From positions 1 to 11,868 of the forward strand of contig JAJDEE010000418.1 in NCBI GenBank assembly GCA_029259975.1: a stretch of 11,868 nt of DNA, in the 5' to 3' direction. Position numbers and translations under genes: made by a program. The DNA comes from Planctomycetota bacterium (GTDB taxonomy: Bacteria; Planctomycetota; Planctomycetia; Pirellulales; Lacipirellulaceae). The notes below the pieces were generated by a model. It searched no databases. It was not told where the DNA came from and was given only the letters and a program-made list of their open reading frames with translations. Of the stretch, positions 1 through 5,978 are shown piece after piece (within the stretch, counting starts at the first letter, position 1; every line of letters begins with the position of its first letter).

Positions 1-32
1 ACTAGGGTCAACCTAGTACTTGATTAAAAGAC

Positions 33-70
33 AACCCCGGTTGACGCTATTGTGTCGGCCGGGGTTTTTT
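33..70 (+). terminator. Rho-independent terminator of a gene left of the window
   Basis: AACCCCGG (33-40) pairs with CCGGGGTT (59-66). The inner bases continue the stem: TTGACGC (41-47) pairs with GTGTCGG (52-58) through Watson-Crick and G-U pairs, leaving a TATT tetraloop at 48-51. The stem is about 15 bp, GC-rich at its base, and runs into six T residues (65-70). AAAA at 27-30 could extend pairing with the T tract. This is a textbook intrinsic terminator on the plus strand, and it implies that a plus-strand gene ends just outside the left edge. Confidence 0.85.
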
Positions 71-147
71 ATTGCATGTTTGTAAGGCGGCGGCAGATAG
101 GTATTTACCTGCCCCAACCAACATCCATTTTTGCTACAAACAAAGTG

Positions 148-210
148 AACCACAACGGCACAACGGGCACAACGTAAAATCTACGTTGTGCCCGTCGTGT
201 CGTCGTGGTT
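148..210. repeat. Long imperfect palindrome built of CACAACG heptads
   Basis: Positions 148-176 are nearly the reverse complement of 182-210, giving 29-bp arms around a 5-base loop (177-181). The left arm holds three spaced copies of CACAACG (151-157, 159-165, 168-174); the right arm holds CGTTGTG (184-190) and two CGTCGTG copies (193-199, 201-207). In plus-strand RNA the arms have two A-C mismatches (154/204, 162/196) and one G-U pair (158/200). In minus-strand RNA the two A-C positions become G-U pairs and the third becomes a mismatch. It starts 73 bases beyond the stop codon of the minus-strand TPR gene. AATTTTTAA follows on the plus-strand side only. It may be a bidirectional terminator, an mRNA 3'-end stabiliser or a REP/MITE-like repeat; the sequence does not decide which. 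Confidence 0.8.
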
Positions 211-282
211 AATTTTTAAGCAATTCTTTCGCCATCGGGTAAATTCTCAACTGCCACTCGTCTAAAGTGTCGGACGAAACCA

Positions 283-810
283 TTACCCCATCATCGTCAA
301 GCTCAGAAACAGCGGGTGACGACGTAACGGATCGAAGTCGGGTTCGTCATTGACAAAGTCGCGGAAGTTGCCGTCGATCTCTAGGGCGTTGGCAAGATAC
401 CGTAATGCCATGCGAGGATTGTGGGCAAGGCTCCAGTAGCAAGCCAAGTTGTAATGGAGAATTGCATTGCCTGGTTCTACGTCGATGGCCCGTTCTAGCG
501 CGTCGATGGCGTGATCAACTTTTCCCACCCGTTTGTAGCACCAAGCCAGTGCCATCCAGGTATGGATGTCGTCGGGAATCAGTTCAAGGCTTCGATGTAG
601 CGGATCGATGGCTGCGCGATAACGACACATCTCACGCAGGGCCTCTCCTCGCAAATAACAGCTACGGGCGTCGCTATCGATCAATGGTTGTTTTTTTTCT
701 AGCGATTGTAAGGCATGCAGCGGCATGCCCAATTCAAGATAGCCCTCTGCCTCGCGACGCGACCGTCGCATGCTCTCTCTCAGGCACTGCTCTTTGATAT
801 TGCCAGCCAT
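283..810 (-). CDS. Small tetratricopeptide repeat (TPR) protein
   Basis: A 175-residue soluble protein with no signal peptide or membrane segment. Residues 50-82, 83-116 and 117-151 are three consecutive TPR units with the usual small/aromatic pattern (WMALAWCYKRVGKVDHAI, YNLACYWSLAHNPRMAL), and residues 24-48 look like a degenerate extra unit. The C-terminus, FRDFVNDEPDFDPLRRHPLF, is a common capping sequence in TPR proteins. TPR units form helical scaffolds for protein-protein contacts; the partner is unknown. I chose the ATG at 808-810 because GGAG lies 9 bases upstream (820-823) and the protein then starts MAGNIKEQ. An in-frame TTG at 826-828 would add six residues but has no clear ribosome binding site. 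The gene stands alone, divergent from the cassette at 1393 and followed by the palindrome at 148-210. TPR assignment is firm; the specific function is not known. Confidence 0.85.
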   Translation of the reverse strand: MAGNIKEQCLRESMRRSRREAEGYLELGMPLHALQSLEKKQPLIDSDARSCYLRGEALREMCRYRAAIDPLHRSLELIPDDIHTWMALAWCYKRVGKVDHAIDALERAIDVEPGNAILHYNLACYWSLAHNPRMALRYLANALEIDGNFRDFVNDEPDFDPLRRHPLFLSLTMMG

Positions 811-858
811 CGCAAAAAACTCCAGCAACGCCAGGCACCTGCTGCCCGCACGAAGCGT

Positions 859-873
859 CGGGCCTCTGGCCCG
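859..873 (-). promoter_or_regulatory. Short hairpin in the leader of the TPR gene
   Basis: CGGGCC (859-864) and GGCCCG (868-873) form a perfect 6-bp GC stem with a 3-base loop. It lies between the proposed minus-strand promoter and the TPR start codon, so it would sit in the 5' untranslated RNA about 49 bases before the ATG. There is no T tract behind it, so it is not a terminator. A regulatory role is only a possibility. Confidence 0.35.
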
Positions 874-911
874 TGTATGTGTGAAAAAGAATATTGAAAA
901 GCTTCTCCTTC

Positions 912-939
912 ATTCTACTCGCTAATTCGCCGGCGCCAA
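912..939 (-). promoter_or_regulatory. Candidate sigma70-type promoter for the TPR gene
   Basis: Read on the minus strand, TTGGCG (-35; plus-strand 934-939) and TAGAAT (-10; 912-917) are separated by 16 bases (918-933). The -35 matches the consensus at 4 of 6 positions and the -10 at 5 of 6. Transcription would begin near 905 and give a leader of about 95 bases before the ATG at 810. It was found by eye, and it points the right way for the only gene nearby on this strand. Confidence 0.45.
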
Positions 940-1392
940 AATTTGCGTAGTCATTTTGTGTCGTAACTCTAGCGTGGCTAACTGCTAACGGATTTTATTT
1001 TGAGTTGACCGAAATTGTCGGTTAAATCGGCGGCATAAACTCTTGCGTCGCACGCAATTTTTGATTAGGTGACCAACGCGTCTTACACACTCGATTTCTC
1101 ACGTGGGATTTTGGTGCGGTGAACTAATCTATTCGTCCAACTCCGTTTCAAATGAGTTAGGACGGTGGTTTCATCCCCGGCAGGGACGGCGATTATGTTG
1201 ATGATTCGCAACATTTATCGGCGCGCACGTTGTGATTTGGCAACGTTGGCGCGACTGCCGCTAGAGTTCTTTAAGTGCGTTTTCCTGTGATTATCTAGCG
1301 TTTTTGGTAGCAAATTCCTCTTGAACGCTCCGCTAGGGCATGTGGCTTGCAAATGACAGTTTCATTACCACTCGTCCCAGAGGATTCTTCTT

Positions 1393-1677
1393 TTGCTGCG
1401 ATTTTGTCTCACCATTGTCGTTGTCGCTGCACTCAGTGCCTGCTTAGTTCAGCTGCGAGATGCCCAGGGCCAACGCCCGGCCTCTGCCGAGGCAACTCAG
1501 GTCGCCTGGGTGCGGACCGTCGATGGTTGGGAGCCGAGTAGCGTATTGCGATTGAGACCCAGGCCCCAGGGTCCGCCATCACTGCACCCCGGGTTGGTAG
1601 CCAGCTTGCAGTTGGGCGTTTCGCTATTTGCCCTGATAGCGCTGCCTGCGGCGAATCGTAGAGTACGTAAGTCCTAA
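1393..1677 (+). CDS. Small membrane or lipoprotein-like planctomycete protein
   Basis: A 94-residue protein read from a TTG start at 1393, with AGAGGA (1379-1384) eight bases upstream; the in-frame stop at 1354-1356 leaves no better start. Residues 4-20 are hydrophobic (LTIVVVAALSAC) and end in a sequence matching a lipobox, L14-S15-A16-C17, so the N-terminus may be lipid-anchored or may be a membrane helix. Residues 30-50 contain VAWVRTVDGWE, which I recall as a W-x-R-T-x-x-G-W-E pattern in short planctomycete proteins. Residues 67-86 form a second hydrophobic segment, HPGLVASLQLGVSLFALIAL, followed by a basic tail (RRVRK). It precedes the 44-codon ORF by 14 bases and is probably co-transcribed with the large membrane protein at 1823. 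Function is unknown; the choice between lipoprotein and two-helix membrane protein is open. Confidence 0.65.
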   Translation: MLRFCLTIVVVAALSACLVQLRDAQGQRPASAEATQVAWVRTVDGWEPSSVLRLRPRPQGPPSLHPGLVASLQLGVSLFALIALPAANRRVRKS

Positions 1678-1691
1678 TCTCATAGGATCTT

Positions 1692-1826
1692 ATGGAAAAA
1701 CGCAGATATTTTCGCCAGTTTCTTGTACGAATTCTCTTCGCAATCGCCACTATTGGAGTAGGCAGGCGAGGTGTTGGAGTACCTGCCAGCGCCCAATCAC
1801 TGATTTTCGTACAGAGGTTTCTATGA
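1692..1826 (+). CDS. 44-residue ORF translationally coupled to the next gene
   Basis: ATG at 1692 follows AGGA (1684-1687) after four bases, and the frame stays open to TGA at 1824-1826. The stop overlaps the start of the 788-residue protein as ATGA (1823-1826), a classic translational-coupling junction. The peptide begins MEKRRYFRQFLVRILFAIAT and continues to about residue 24 with a basic-then-hydrophobic pattern like a signal anchor or small membrane helix; the rest is VGRRGVGVPASAQSLIFVQRFL. It could be a real small membrane protein, a signal peptide-like relic (PASAQS resembles a signal peptidase site near residue 35), or a leader peptide whose translation delivers ribosomes to the next start. 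The evidence is ribosome binding site, overlap and hydropathy only; I recognise no family. Confidence 0.45.
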   Translation: MEKRRYFRQFLVRILFAIATIGVGRRGVGVPASAQSLIFVQRFL

Positions 1827-4189
1827 GACTCACGCTCCGAACTTTGTTGGCTTACATGGACGATATTCTTGAGCCTGCCGATCACGAAGACTTGGGGGGA
1901 AAGATCGAAGCGAGCGATTTTGCCACCGAGCTAATCCACCGCTCCCGCGACACGGTTCGTCGGCTGCGGCTAGGTGCCCCGGCAGTTTTGTCTGATGGCA
2001 GTGACGATGTGTTAGATACATTAGACCTGGGCGATGCCAACTCGGTCGCCGAGTACCTCGACAACACCTTGCCACCGGAACAAGTAGCCGATTTTGAGCG
2101 AATGTGCCTCGAACCTGGGACTGAGTCTGACATGCACCTCGCCGAAGTTGCCTCGTGTCACCATGTGTTGACCATGGTCTTGGGCGAGCCGGCTGAGGTC
2201 GACGCAGACCTCAAGTCGCGTATGTACCAATTGCCCGCGCGGCTGGCCAGTGGGCAAAAGCTACGCATCGAGCCGGCCCACGCCCCACCACTGGCCGCTC
2301 CTCCTGTACAGGCATCTGCCCCTGTCGCGTCACCCTCAGCCGGTGTGGTAGCACAACCAACCAGCGTGTCCAGCCATCACGAGGTTCCCGACTACTTGCG
2401 CGAAGCGACTGCCTCCAAACGCCATAGTCGCCGCATGGCGATAGTAACAACTTTTTTGGCGATTGGCGCGGTGGTTATTTTTTGGTTTGTAACTGCTCCA
2501 GAAGCGCAGCTATCGGAAGAGCTGGTCATGAGTGGAGCTGATCAATACGACACGAGCGAGGCAAGTGTAGATATAGACCTCGAGGATCTTGGCAACGCGA
2601 CAGGTAACGCACATGTTGTGGAAGAAGATTCCATGAGTACTGCGCCGGCCTTTGTACACAATGATAGCACGACAAAGGCTTTGGCCGATGTGCCAAGCAA
2701 ACCGACTGCGACAGACGAACCTACGCGTAGCGCTCCATTGATTTTGCCTGCTGATGAATCTTCTCCCCCAGCCAAAGTTGCCCCTTCTGCGGTCAAGCCG
2801 GCAATTGAAATCGCCAAGGAAATTGCTGATCCCAAATCGCCTGCTGTAGCCGTAGCGTCGGTACCGTCGGTTGTTGAAACGGAAATACCCGATGGCCCCG
2901 AGACGATGGCTGACACTGCTACTGAAGAGCCAATACTGGTTGCAGCGGCGACTAGTCCAGCGATAACGGAGGGTGCTACCGCATCGACAGAAGCGGCCCA
3001 TGCCGAGGATCCAATCTTGCCAGTGCCAGCCGGACCAGAGCGATTGGGGAATTATCTTGGTACTAACGACTTGCTTTTGATTCACAACAATTCACAAAAC
3101 AAATGGGTTCGATTGCCACCTCGAAGCGCAATTTCCACCGGCGATGTACTGATGACGTTGCCTCACTTTCTTACCCATGTCGTGTTGGCGGATGTGAACA
3201 CTTATCTCTCGGGCGGTACGCGGTTGAGAATCCCGCTAGAAAAGTTCGATGCCTCGTCGAACGACTCGGATCTAACTTTGGAGATCATCTACGGTCGTCT
3301 CATGCTGAATGCCGGGTTGAAGGGCAGCCAGCTTGCCATACAGATCGATGATCAACGGCGAGAATTCCATCTATTGGGTTCGGCGAGTTTGGCCGTCGAT
3401 GTCGAGCGAGAGTTTGTGCCAGGAAGTGACTACGAGAACGAAGCCGCGTCGATCAAAGCAACTTGGTATTTGACGAGCGGGAGTGTCCAGTGGCCTACAG
3501 CAGCAGGCGGTACCCAAACGGTACAAGCTCCGTCGGTGTGGGAAACCATAGATGGTATCGACGAGATTCCCGAGCAGCTCGACAAGCTACCAGCTTGGAT
3601 CGGCGATGATCAACTGACCGGAATGCAGCGTAGCGCTCGAGAAGACTTGGCCCAAGAACTGGAAACTGGTCGGCCGGTTGGAATTCGGCTGTTGGAACTC
3701 ACCGAGGGCAAAGGGCTGGGTCGACGCAAGGAAGTGCGAATGCTTGCTGCGGCCTCGAGTGTTTATGTTGGCGAGATTGAGCCACTGATTTTGGCGCTGA
3801 ACGATAGCGGCCAAAGTCGTGCTTGGGATTCGCTGATCAAGTCGTTGCGACAGGCAATCGCTCTAAGCCCTGATGATGCGAAGCGAGTTCGTCAGGCATT
3901 CGTGAATATTCGCGGTGATGAAGCCGCCCAAGATTTGATGGAAATGGTGTTTGGCTACAATCGTCAACAGATTGGTGAATCTCGCGAGGCGATCCAAAAC
4001 GGGGCGGTGGCCCAGCTGCTCAAATGGCTCGACCACGATAGCCTCGACTATCGGGTTCTTGCTATCCATAATATCCAAGAGATTGCTCATAAGGCGAAGG
4101 GCTATCGCCCTGCCGATTCGAGCAAAAATCGCAAAATCCGCCTACGGAAGCTCTTGGACGAATTTAAGAATGGTGAGCTAGTGCCGTAG
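1823..4189 (+). CDS. Planctomycete single-pass membrane protein, candidate FecR-like anti-sigma sensor
   Basis: 788 residues, ATG at 1823 with AGAGG (1813-1817) five bases upstream. The cytosolic N-terminus contains two related units: LRTLLAYMDDILEPADHEDL (residues 5-24) and NSVAEYLDNTLPPEQVADFE (73-92). Both follow an A-Y/EY-L/M-D-x-x-L-x-P pattern like the N-terminal helices of zinc anti-sigma domains. C95, H105, C112, H113 and H114 form a possible metal site. One membrane helix spans about 206-226 (VTTFLAIGAVVIFWFV), preceded by basic residues. A Pro/Ala/Glu-rich linker (about 227-404) leads to a beta-rich stretch (about 405-557) whose GDVLMT (440-445), LSGGTRLRI and GRLMLNAG resemble FecR domains. 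Residues 600-788 are mainly helical and HEAT-like. Inference: a membrane sensor that could hold a sigma factor or other partner in the cytosol and read an exported signal. No sigma gene is visible here, so that role is unproven. The gene is coupled to the ORF at 1692. Confidence 0.8.
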   Translation: MRLTLRTLLAYMDDILEPADHEDLGGKIEASDFATELIHRSRDTVRRLRLGAPAVLSDGSDDVLDTLDLGDANSVAEYLDNTLPPEQVADFERMCLEPGTESDMHLAEVASCHHVLTMVLGEPAEVDADLKSRMYQLPARLASGQKLRIEPAHAPPLAAPPVQASAPVASPSAGVVAQPTSVSSHHEVPDYLREATASKRHSRRMAIVTTFLAIGAVVIFWFVTAPEAQLSEELVMSGADQYDTSEASVDIDLEDLGNATGNAHVVEEDSMSTAPAFVHNDSTTKALADVPSKPTATDEPTRSAPLILPADESSPPAKVAPSAVKPAIEIAKEIADPKSPAVAVASVPSVVETEIPDGPETMADTATEEPILVAAATSPAITEGATASTEAAHAEDPILPVPAGPERLGNYLGTNDLLLIHNNSQNKWVRLPPRSAISTGDVLMTLPHFLTHVVLADVNTYLSGGTRLRIPLEKFDASSNDSDLTLEIIYGRLMLNAGLKGSQLAIQIDDQRREFHLLGSASLAVDVEREFVPGSDYENEAASIKATWYLTSGSVQWPTAAGGTQTVQAPSVWETIDGIDEIPEQLDKLPAWIGDDQLTGMQRSAREDLAQELETGRPVGIRLLELTEGKGLGRRKEVRMLAAASSVYVGEIEPLILALNDSGQSRAWDSLIKSLRQAIALSPDDAKRVRQAFVNIRGDEAAQDLMEMVFGYNRQQIGESREAIQNGAVAQLLKWLDHDSLDYRVLAIHNIQEIAHKAKGYRPADSSKNRKIRLRKLLDEFKNGELVP

Positions 4190-4255
4190 GTTGGGACGCC
4201 CTGGTCCCAGCCCCCACATACTCTCAAACCCTCTATTTCTGCGGTTAGAGACCGT

Positions 4256-4284
4256 TTGTCTCCTGACCACAATATCGCTAGAAT
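4256..4284 (+). promoter_or_regulatory. Candidate sigma70-type promoter of the hpf-pts genes
   Basis: TTGTCT (4256-4261) and TAGAAT (4279-4284) are separated by exactly 17 bases. The -35 matches TTGACA at 4 of 6 positions and the -10 matches TATAAT at 5 of 6. The predicted start near 4291 gives a leader of about 85 bases before the hpf GTG at 4376. It sits in the gap after the large membrane protein gene and is the best promoter-like pair I found in the window. Confidence 0.55.
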
Positions 4285-4375
4285 GGAGTGCTTACCGGTC
4301 TCTGTCGCCCGATTTTTCGGTCTTCTGAGCTGTAGTAAGGTAAGAGTTGAATAGCACTTAAAGAAGGAGTCCGCA

Positions 4376-4753
4376 GTGCAGGTGAGCATCTCGGTTCGTC
4401 ATGGTCAATTAGCAGAATCGACGCAGGAGAAACTAAAAAGCAAAGCTGAGAAGCTGAGCCGTTACTTCGACCGCCTAATGTCCATCGAATTAGTAGTTGA
4501 TATGCAGGACGAAAATGAGCCTGCTGTTGAGGTTATGGTCTCGGCAGAGCATAAACATGATTTTGTTGCCCACAATAAATCGGAAAGTTTGATATCGGCG
4601 ACAGACGGTGCCGTTCAAAAAATCGAACAGCAGCTACGCAAGTACAAAGAGAAAGTCCAACAGAAGCATCGCCATTCCCAGCAACGCGTTTCCCGGCAAA
4701 TGGGAGATGAAGTAGCCTCGGAGTCCGAGTCACACGAAGACGCCGACGACTAA
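4376..4753 (+). CDS. hpf: Ribosome hibernation promoting factor (HPF/YfiA family, short form)
   Basis: 125 residues, GTG start at 4376 with AAGGAG (4364-4369) six bases upstream. Residues 1-95 form the S30AE (ribosome-associated YfiA) fold: VSISVRHGQLAESTQEKLKS, KLSRYFDRLMSIELVVDM, then a helix ending AVQKIEQQLRKYKEKV. Family members bind the decoding region of the 30S subunit in slow-growing cells and block mRNA and tRNA binding, preserving idle ribosomes. The protein has only the S30AE domain plus a charged tail (ESESHEDADD), so it lacks the C-terminal dimerisation domain of long HPF. It is the first gene of a run with ptsN, 79 bases ahead of it; hpf next to ptsN is also a common arrangement in the rpoN region of proteobacteria. 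The family call is firm; promotion of 100S dimers versus simple inactivation cannot be told from sequence. Confidence 0.93.
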   Translation: MQVSISVRHGQLAESTQEKLKSKAEKLSRYFDRLMSIELVVDMQDENEPAVEVMVSAEHKHDFVAHNKSESLISATDGAVQKIEQQLRKYKEKVQQKHRHSQQRVSRQMGDEVASESESHEDADD

Positions 4754-4832
4754 CGCAGTCCCGACGTTACCCGTTGCTATCGTTGTCCCTATAGGTGTCC
4801 CCTTGTAAGGTGACTGAGATTAGAGAGAAGTC

Positions 4833-5306
4833 ATGAAGTTTGTTGATTTTGTAAGCCGCGAAGCGATTCGCACCAGCATTGACGTAGACGACAAAGAGCA
4901 AGTGATTCGGTCGATGGCCACAGCCCTGCTCGAAGCTGGCAAGATTGCCGAAGACGAGCATGATAGTATCGTTGAAGCGATTCTTAAGCGTGAAGAGCTT
5001 GGAAGCACGGGCATAGGCAGGGGGGTTGCAGTCCCTCATACCAAGCACCCCAGCGTTAGCGAGCTAGTAGGTACGGTCGCGGTCAGCGAGGCGGGTGTCG
5101 ACTTTGACAGCCTTGATGGCGAAAAAGTACACCTATTGTTTTTGCTCGTTTCACCGCCCGATCGGCCTGGAGACCATCTCCGGGCACTAGAAAACATCTC
5201 TCGTCAGTTACGCGACGAGACTTTTTGTCGCTTCCTCAAGCAAAGTAAAGCCCCGGCTGATGTCTGGCAATTGCTTGAAGAAGCTGACAATAACCAATTT
5301 GTGTAA
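4833..5306 (+). CDS. ptsN: PTS EIIA, fructose/nitrogen type (PtsN-like)
   Basis: 157 residues, ATG at 4833 preceded by a purine-rich AGAGAGAAG. This is the single-domain EIIA of the mannitol/fructose class. H69 in GIGRGVAVPHTK is the phosphate-accepting histidine, and RPGDHLRALENISRQLRD is the conserved second motif around the active site. In the PTS, HPr-phosphate phosphorylates this histidine; stand-alone PtsN-type proteins usually do not move sugar but regulate other proteins such as potassium transporters or sensor kinases. No EIIB or EIIC domain is fused to it or visible nearby, which favours the regulatory role. ptsH starts 11 bases after its stop. The EIIA family is secure; the ptsN rather than fruA-type label is inferred from the solo architecture and context. 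Confidence 0.9.
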   Translation: MKFVDFVSREAIRTSIDVDDKEQVIRSMATALLEAGKIAEDEHDSIVEAILKREELGSTGIGRGVAVPHTKHPSVSELVGTVAVSEAGVDFDSLDGEKVHLLFLLVSPPDRPGDHLRALENISRQLRDETFCRFLKQSKAPADVWQLLEEADNNQFV

Positions 5307-5317
5307 GTGAAAAAGGA

Positions 5318-5617
5318 ATGTCAGCAGCAGAAAAAAATGTAGTCGTCAGCAACCCCCAAGGCCTACACGCTCGGCCTGCGGAGCTGTTTGCGCGGCTGGC
5401 GTTACAGTTTGATTCAACTATTGAAGTGATTCGCGAAGACCATCGCGTCGACGCTAAGAGCATTTTGCACATCCTAACGTTGGGTGCTGTGCAGGGAACA
5501 GAATTGACCCTGCTGGCCGAAGGTGACGATGCCGAAGCTGCTCTAGAGGCGCTTGTACGATTGGTCGAGAGCGATTTTGCAACCGATGAAACAATAAGCC
5601 AAGGAAGTACAGGGTAA
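5318..5617 (+). CDS. ptsH: Phosphocarrier protein HPr
   Basis: 99 residues. NPQGLHARPAELFARLA contains the phosphate-accepting H17 and its neighbouring arginine; DAKSILHILTLGAVQGTEL is the second signature, with S48 at the position of the regulatory Ser46 that HPr kinase modifies in many bacteria. HPr takes phosphate from enzyme I and passes it to EIIA. The ATG at 5318 is the only sensible start because the histidine must lie about 15 residues in. Its AAAGGA (5312-5317) abuts the ATG with no spacer, too close for normal initiation, so translation is probably coupled to ptsN, whose stop is 11 bases upstream. No hprK gene is visible here. The C-terminus runs about ten residues past the usual HPr end (DFATDETISQGSTG). 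Confidence 0.93.
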   Translation: MSAAEKNVVVSNPQGLHARPAELFARLALQFDSTIEVIREDHRVDAKSILHILTLGAVQGTELTLLAEGDDAEAALEALVRLVESDFATDETISQGSTG

Positions 5618-5978
5618 CGAACCGTAAGGACGTCGCGACAGTCGCGTGAAATATCGCCTGTTGACGTCGGCCACCACGTTTCTGGTGACGGTTTCCTGGC
5701 AACCTTGGCCACAACAAAACACGTTAGCGCCCAGCCGAGAGAAGAGCTGGTCGGCACTCGACGTGAAAGAAAAAACACATGCCTGTCCGTAGTAACTTCA
5801 TCGACCGGTACAATTTGGGTCGAAACTCAATCGCAAGTTTTCTACCGCACCGTCCGGCTTAGCTATCGGCGTTTAGCTCTGCTCGTCGAGCGAGCAAAAG
5901 ACGCTGCCTGCCCGTTTTTTCGATCACGATCACTGTGCCCACTGGCAGTCTTTGCTGGCGCTCCGTAGTGAGGGCGCA
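5618..5978 (+). other. 361-base gap between ptsH and ptsI
   Basis: An unusually long gap inside an otherwise tight run. GACGTC (5629-5634) pairs with GACGTC (5663-5668), and after a 2-base bulge GACAG (5637-5641) pairs with CTGTT (5658-5662), giving an 11-bp hairpin with no T tract. Open frames across the gap (for example TTG at 5705 to 5968) have basic, cysteine-scattered translations without domain character, and I do not call them. I found no strong promoter by eye; TTGGGT near 5815 lacks a good -10. The gap may carry a ptsI promoter or a leader RNA, but nothing proves either. Confidence 0.5.

Larger units (their letters stand above)
811..1392. other. 582-base gap between divergent genes
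   Basis: No convincing gene here. It contains the TPR leader and promoter described separately, plus several small structures. TTGACCGA (1005-1012) pairs with TCGGTTAA (1018-1025) as an 8-bp stem with one G-U pair, a possible operator or hairpin. CGCGC-A-CGTTG (1222-1232) pairs with CAACG-TTG-GCGCG (1241-1253). AGCGTT (1297-1302) pairs with AACGCT (1324-1329), in competition with CTAGCG (1295-1300) / CGCTAG (1331-1336). A 31-codon ORF at 1195-1290 has AGGGA (1182-1186) eight bases before its ATG, but I see no similarity or coding signature and do not call it. The promoter of the 1393 cassette should lie here; I found no clear -35/-10 pair. Confidence 0.6.

Noticed and set aside
148..210. CRISPR-like array from the CACAACG copies
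   Set aside because: The copies are 7 bases long, 1-2 bases apart and arranged as a palindrome, with no spacers and no cas genes.
811..828. TTG at 826-828 as the start of the TPR protein
   Set aside because: The ATG at 808-810 has GGAG at a normal distance, and that GGAG would be inside the longer version.
2510..3085. 191-codon minus-strand frame opposite the linker of the 788-residue protein
   Set aside because: The plus-strand gene is well supported here; the antisense translation is Arg/Trp/Tyr-rich as expected of a shadow over an Ala/Pro/Glu-rich linker.
4191..4210. Hairpin TGGGAC/GTCCCA just after the 788-residue gene as a terminator
   Set aside because: The stem is only 6-7 bp and is followed by a C-rich stretch, not a T tract, so intrinsic termination is not supported.
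5236..5778. 180-codon minus-strand frame across ptsH and the gap after it
   Set aside because: It lies opposite the unmistakable ptsH and the end of ptsN; its Ser/Arg-rich composition has no recognisable domain.
5705..5968. 87-codon plus-strand frame in the ptsH-ptsI gap
   Set aside because: TTG start without a clear ribosome binding site, no hydropathy or domain pattern, and it runs close to the ptsI start.
5952..5978. TTG at 5952 as the ptsI start
   Set aside because: Enzyme I proteins begin close to the GIAVSPGIAIG motif; the ATG at 5979 fits this and has GAGGG upstream.
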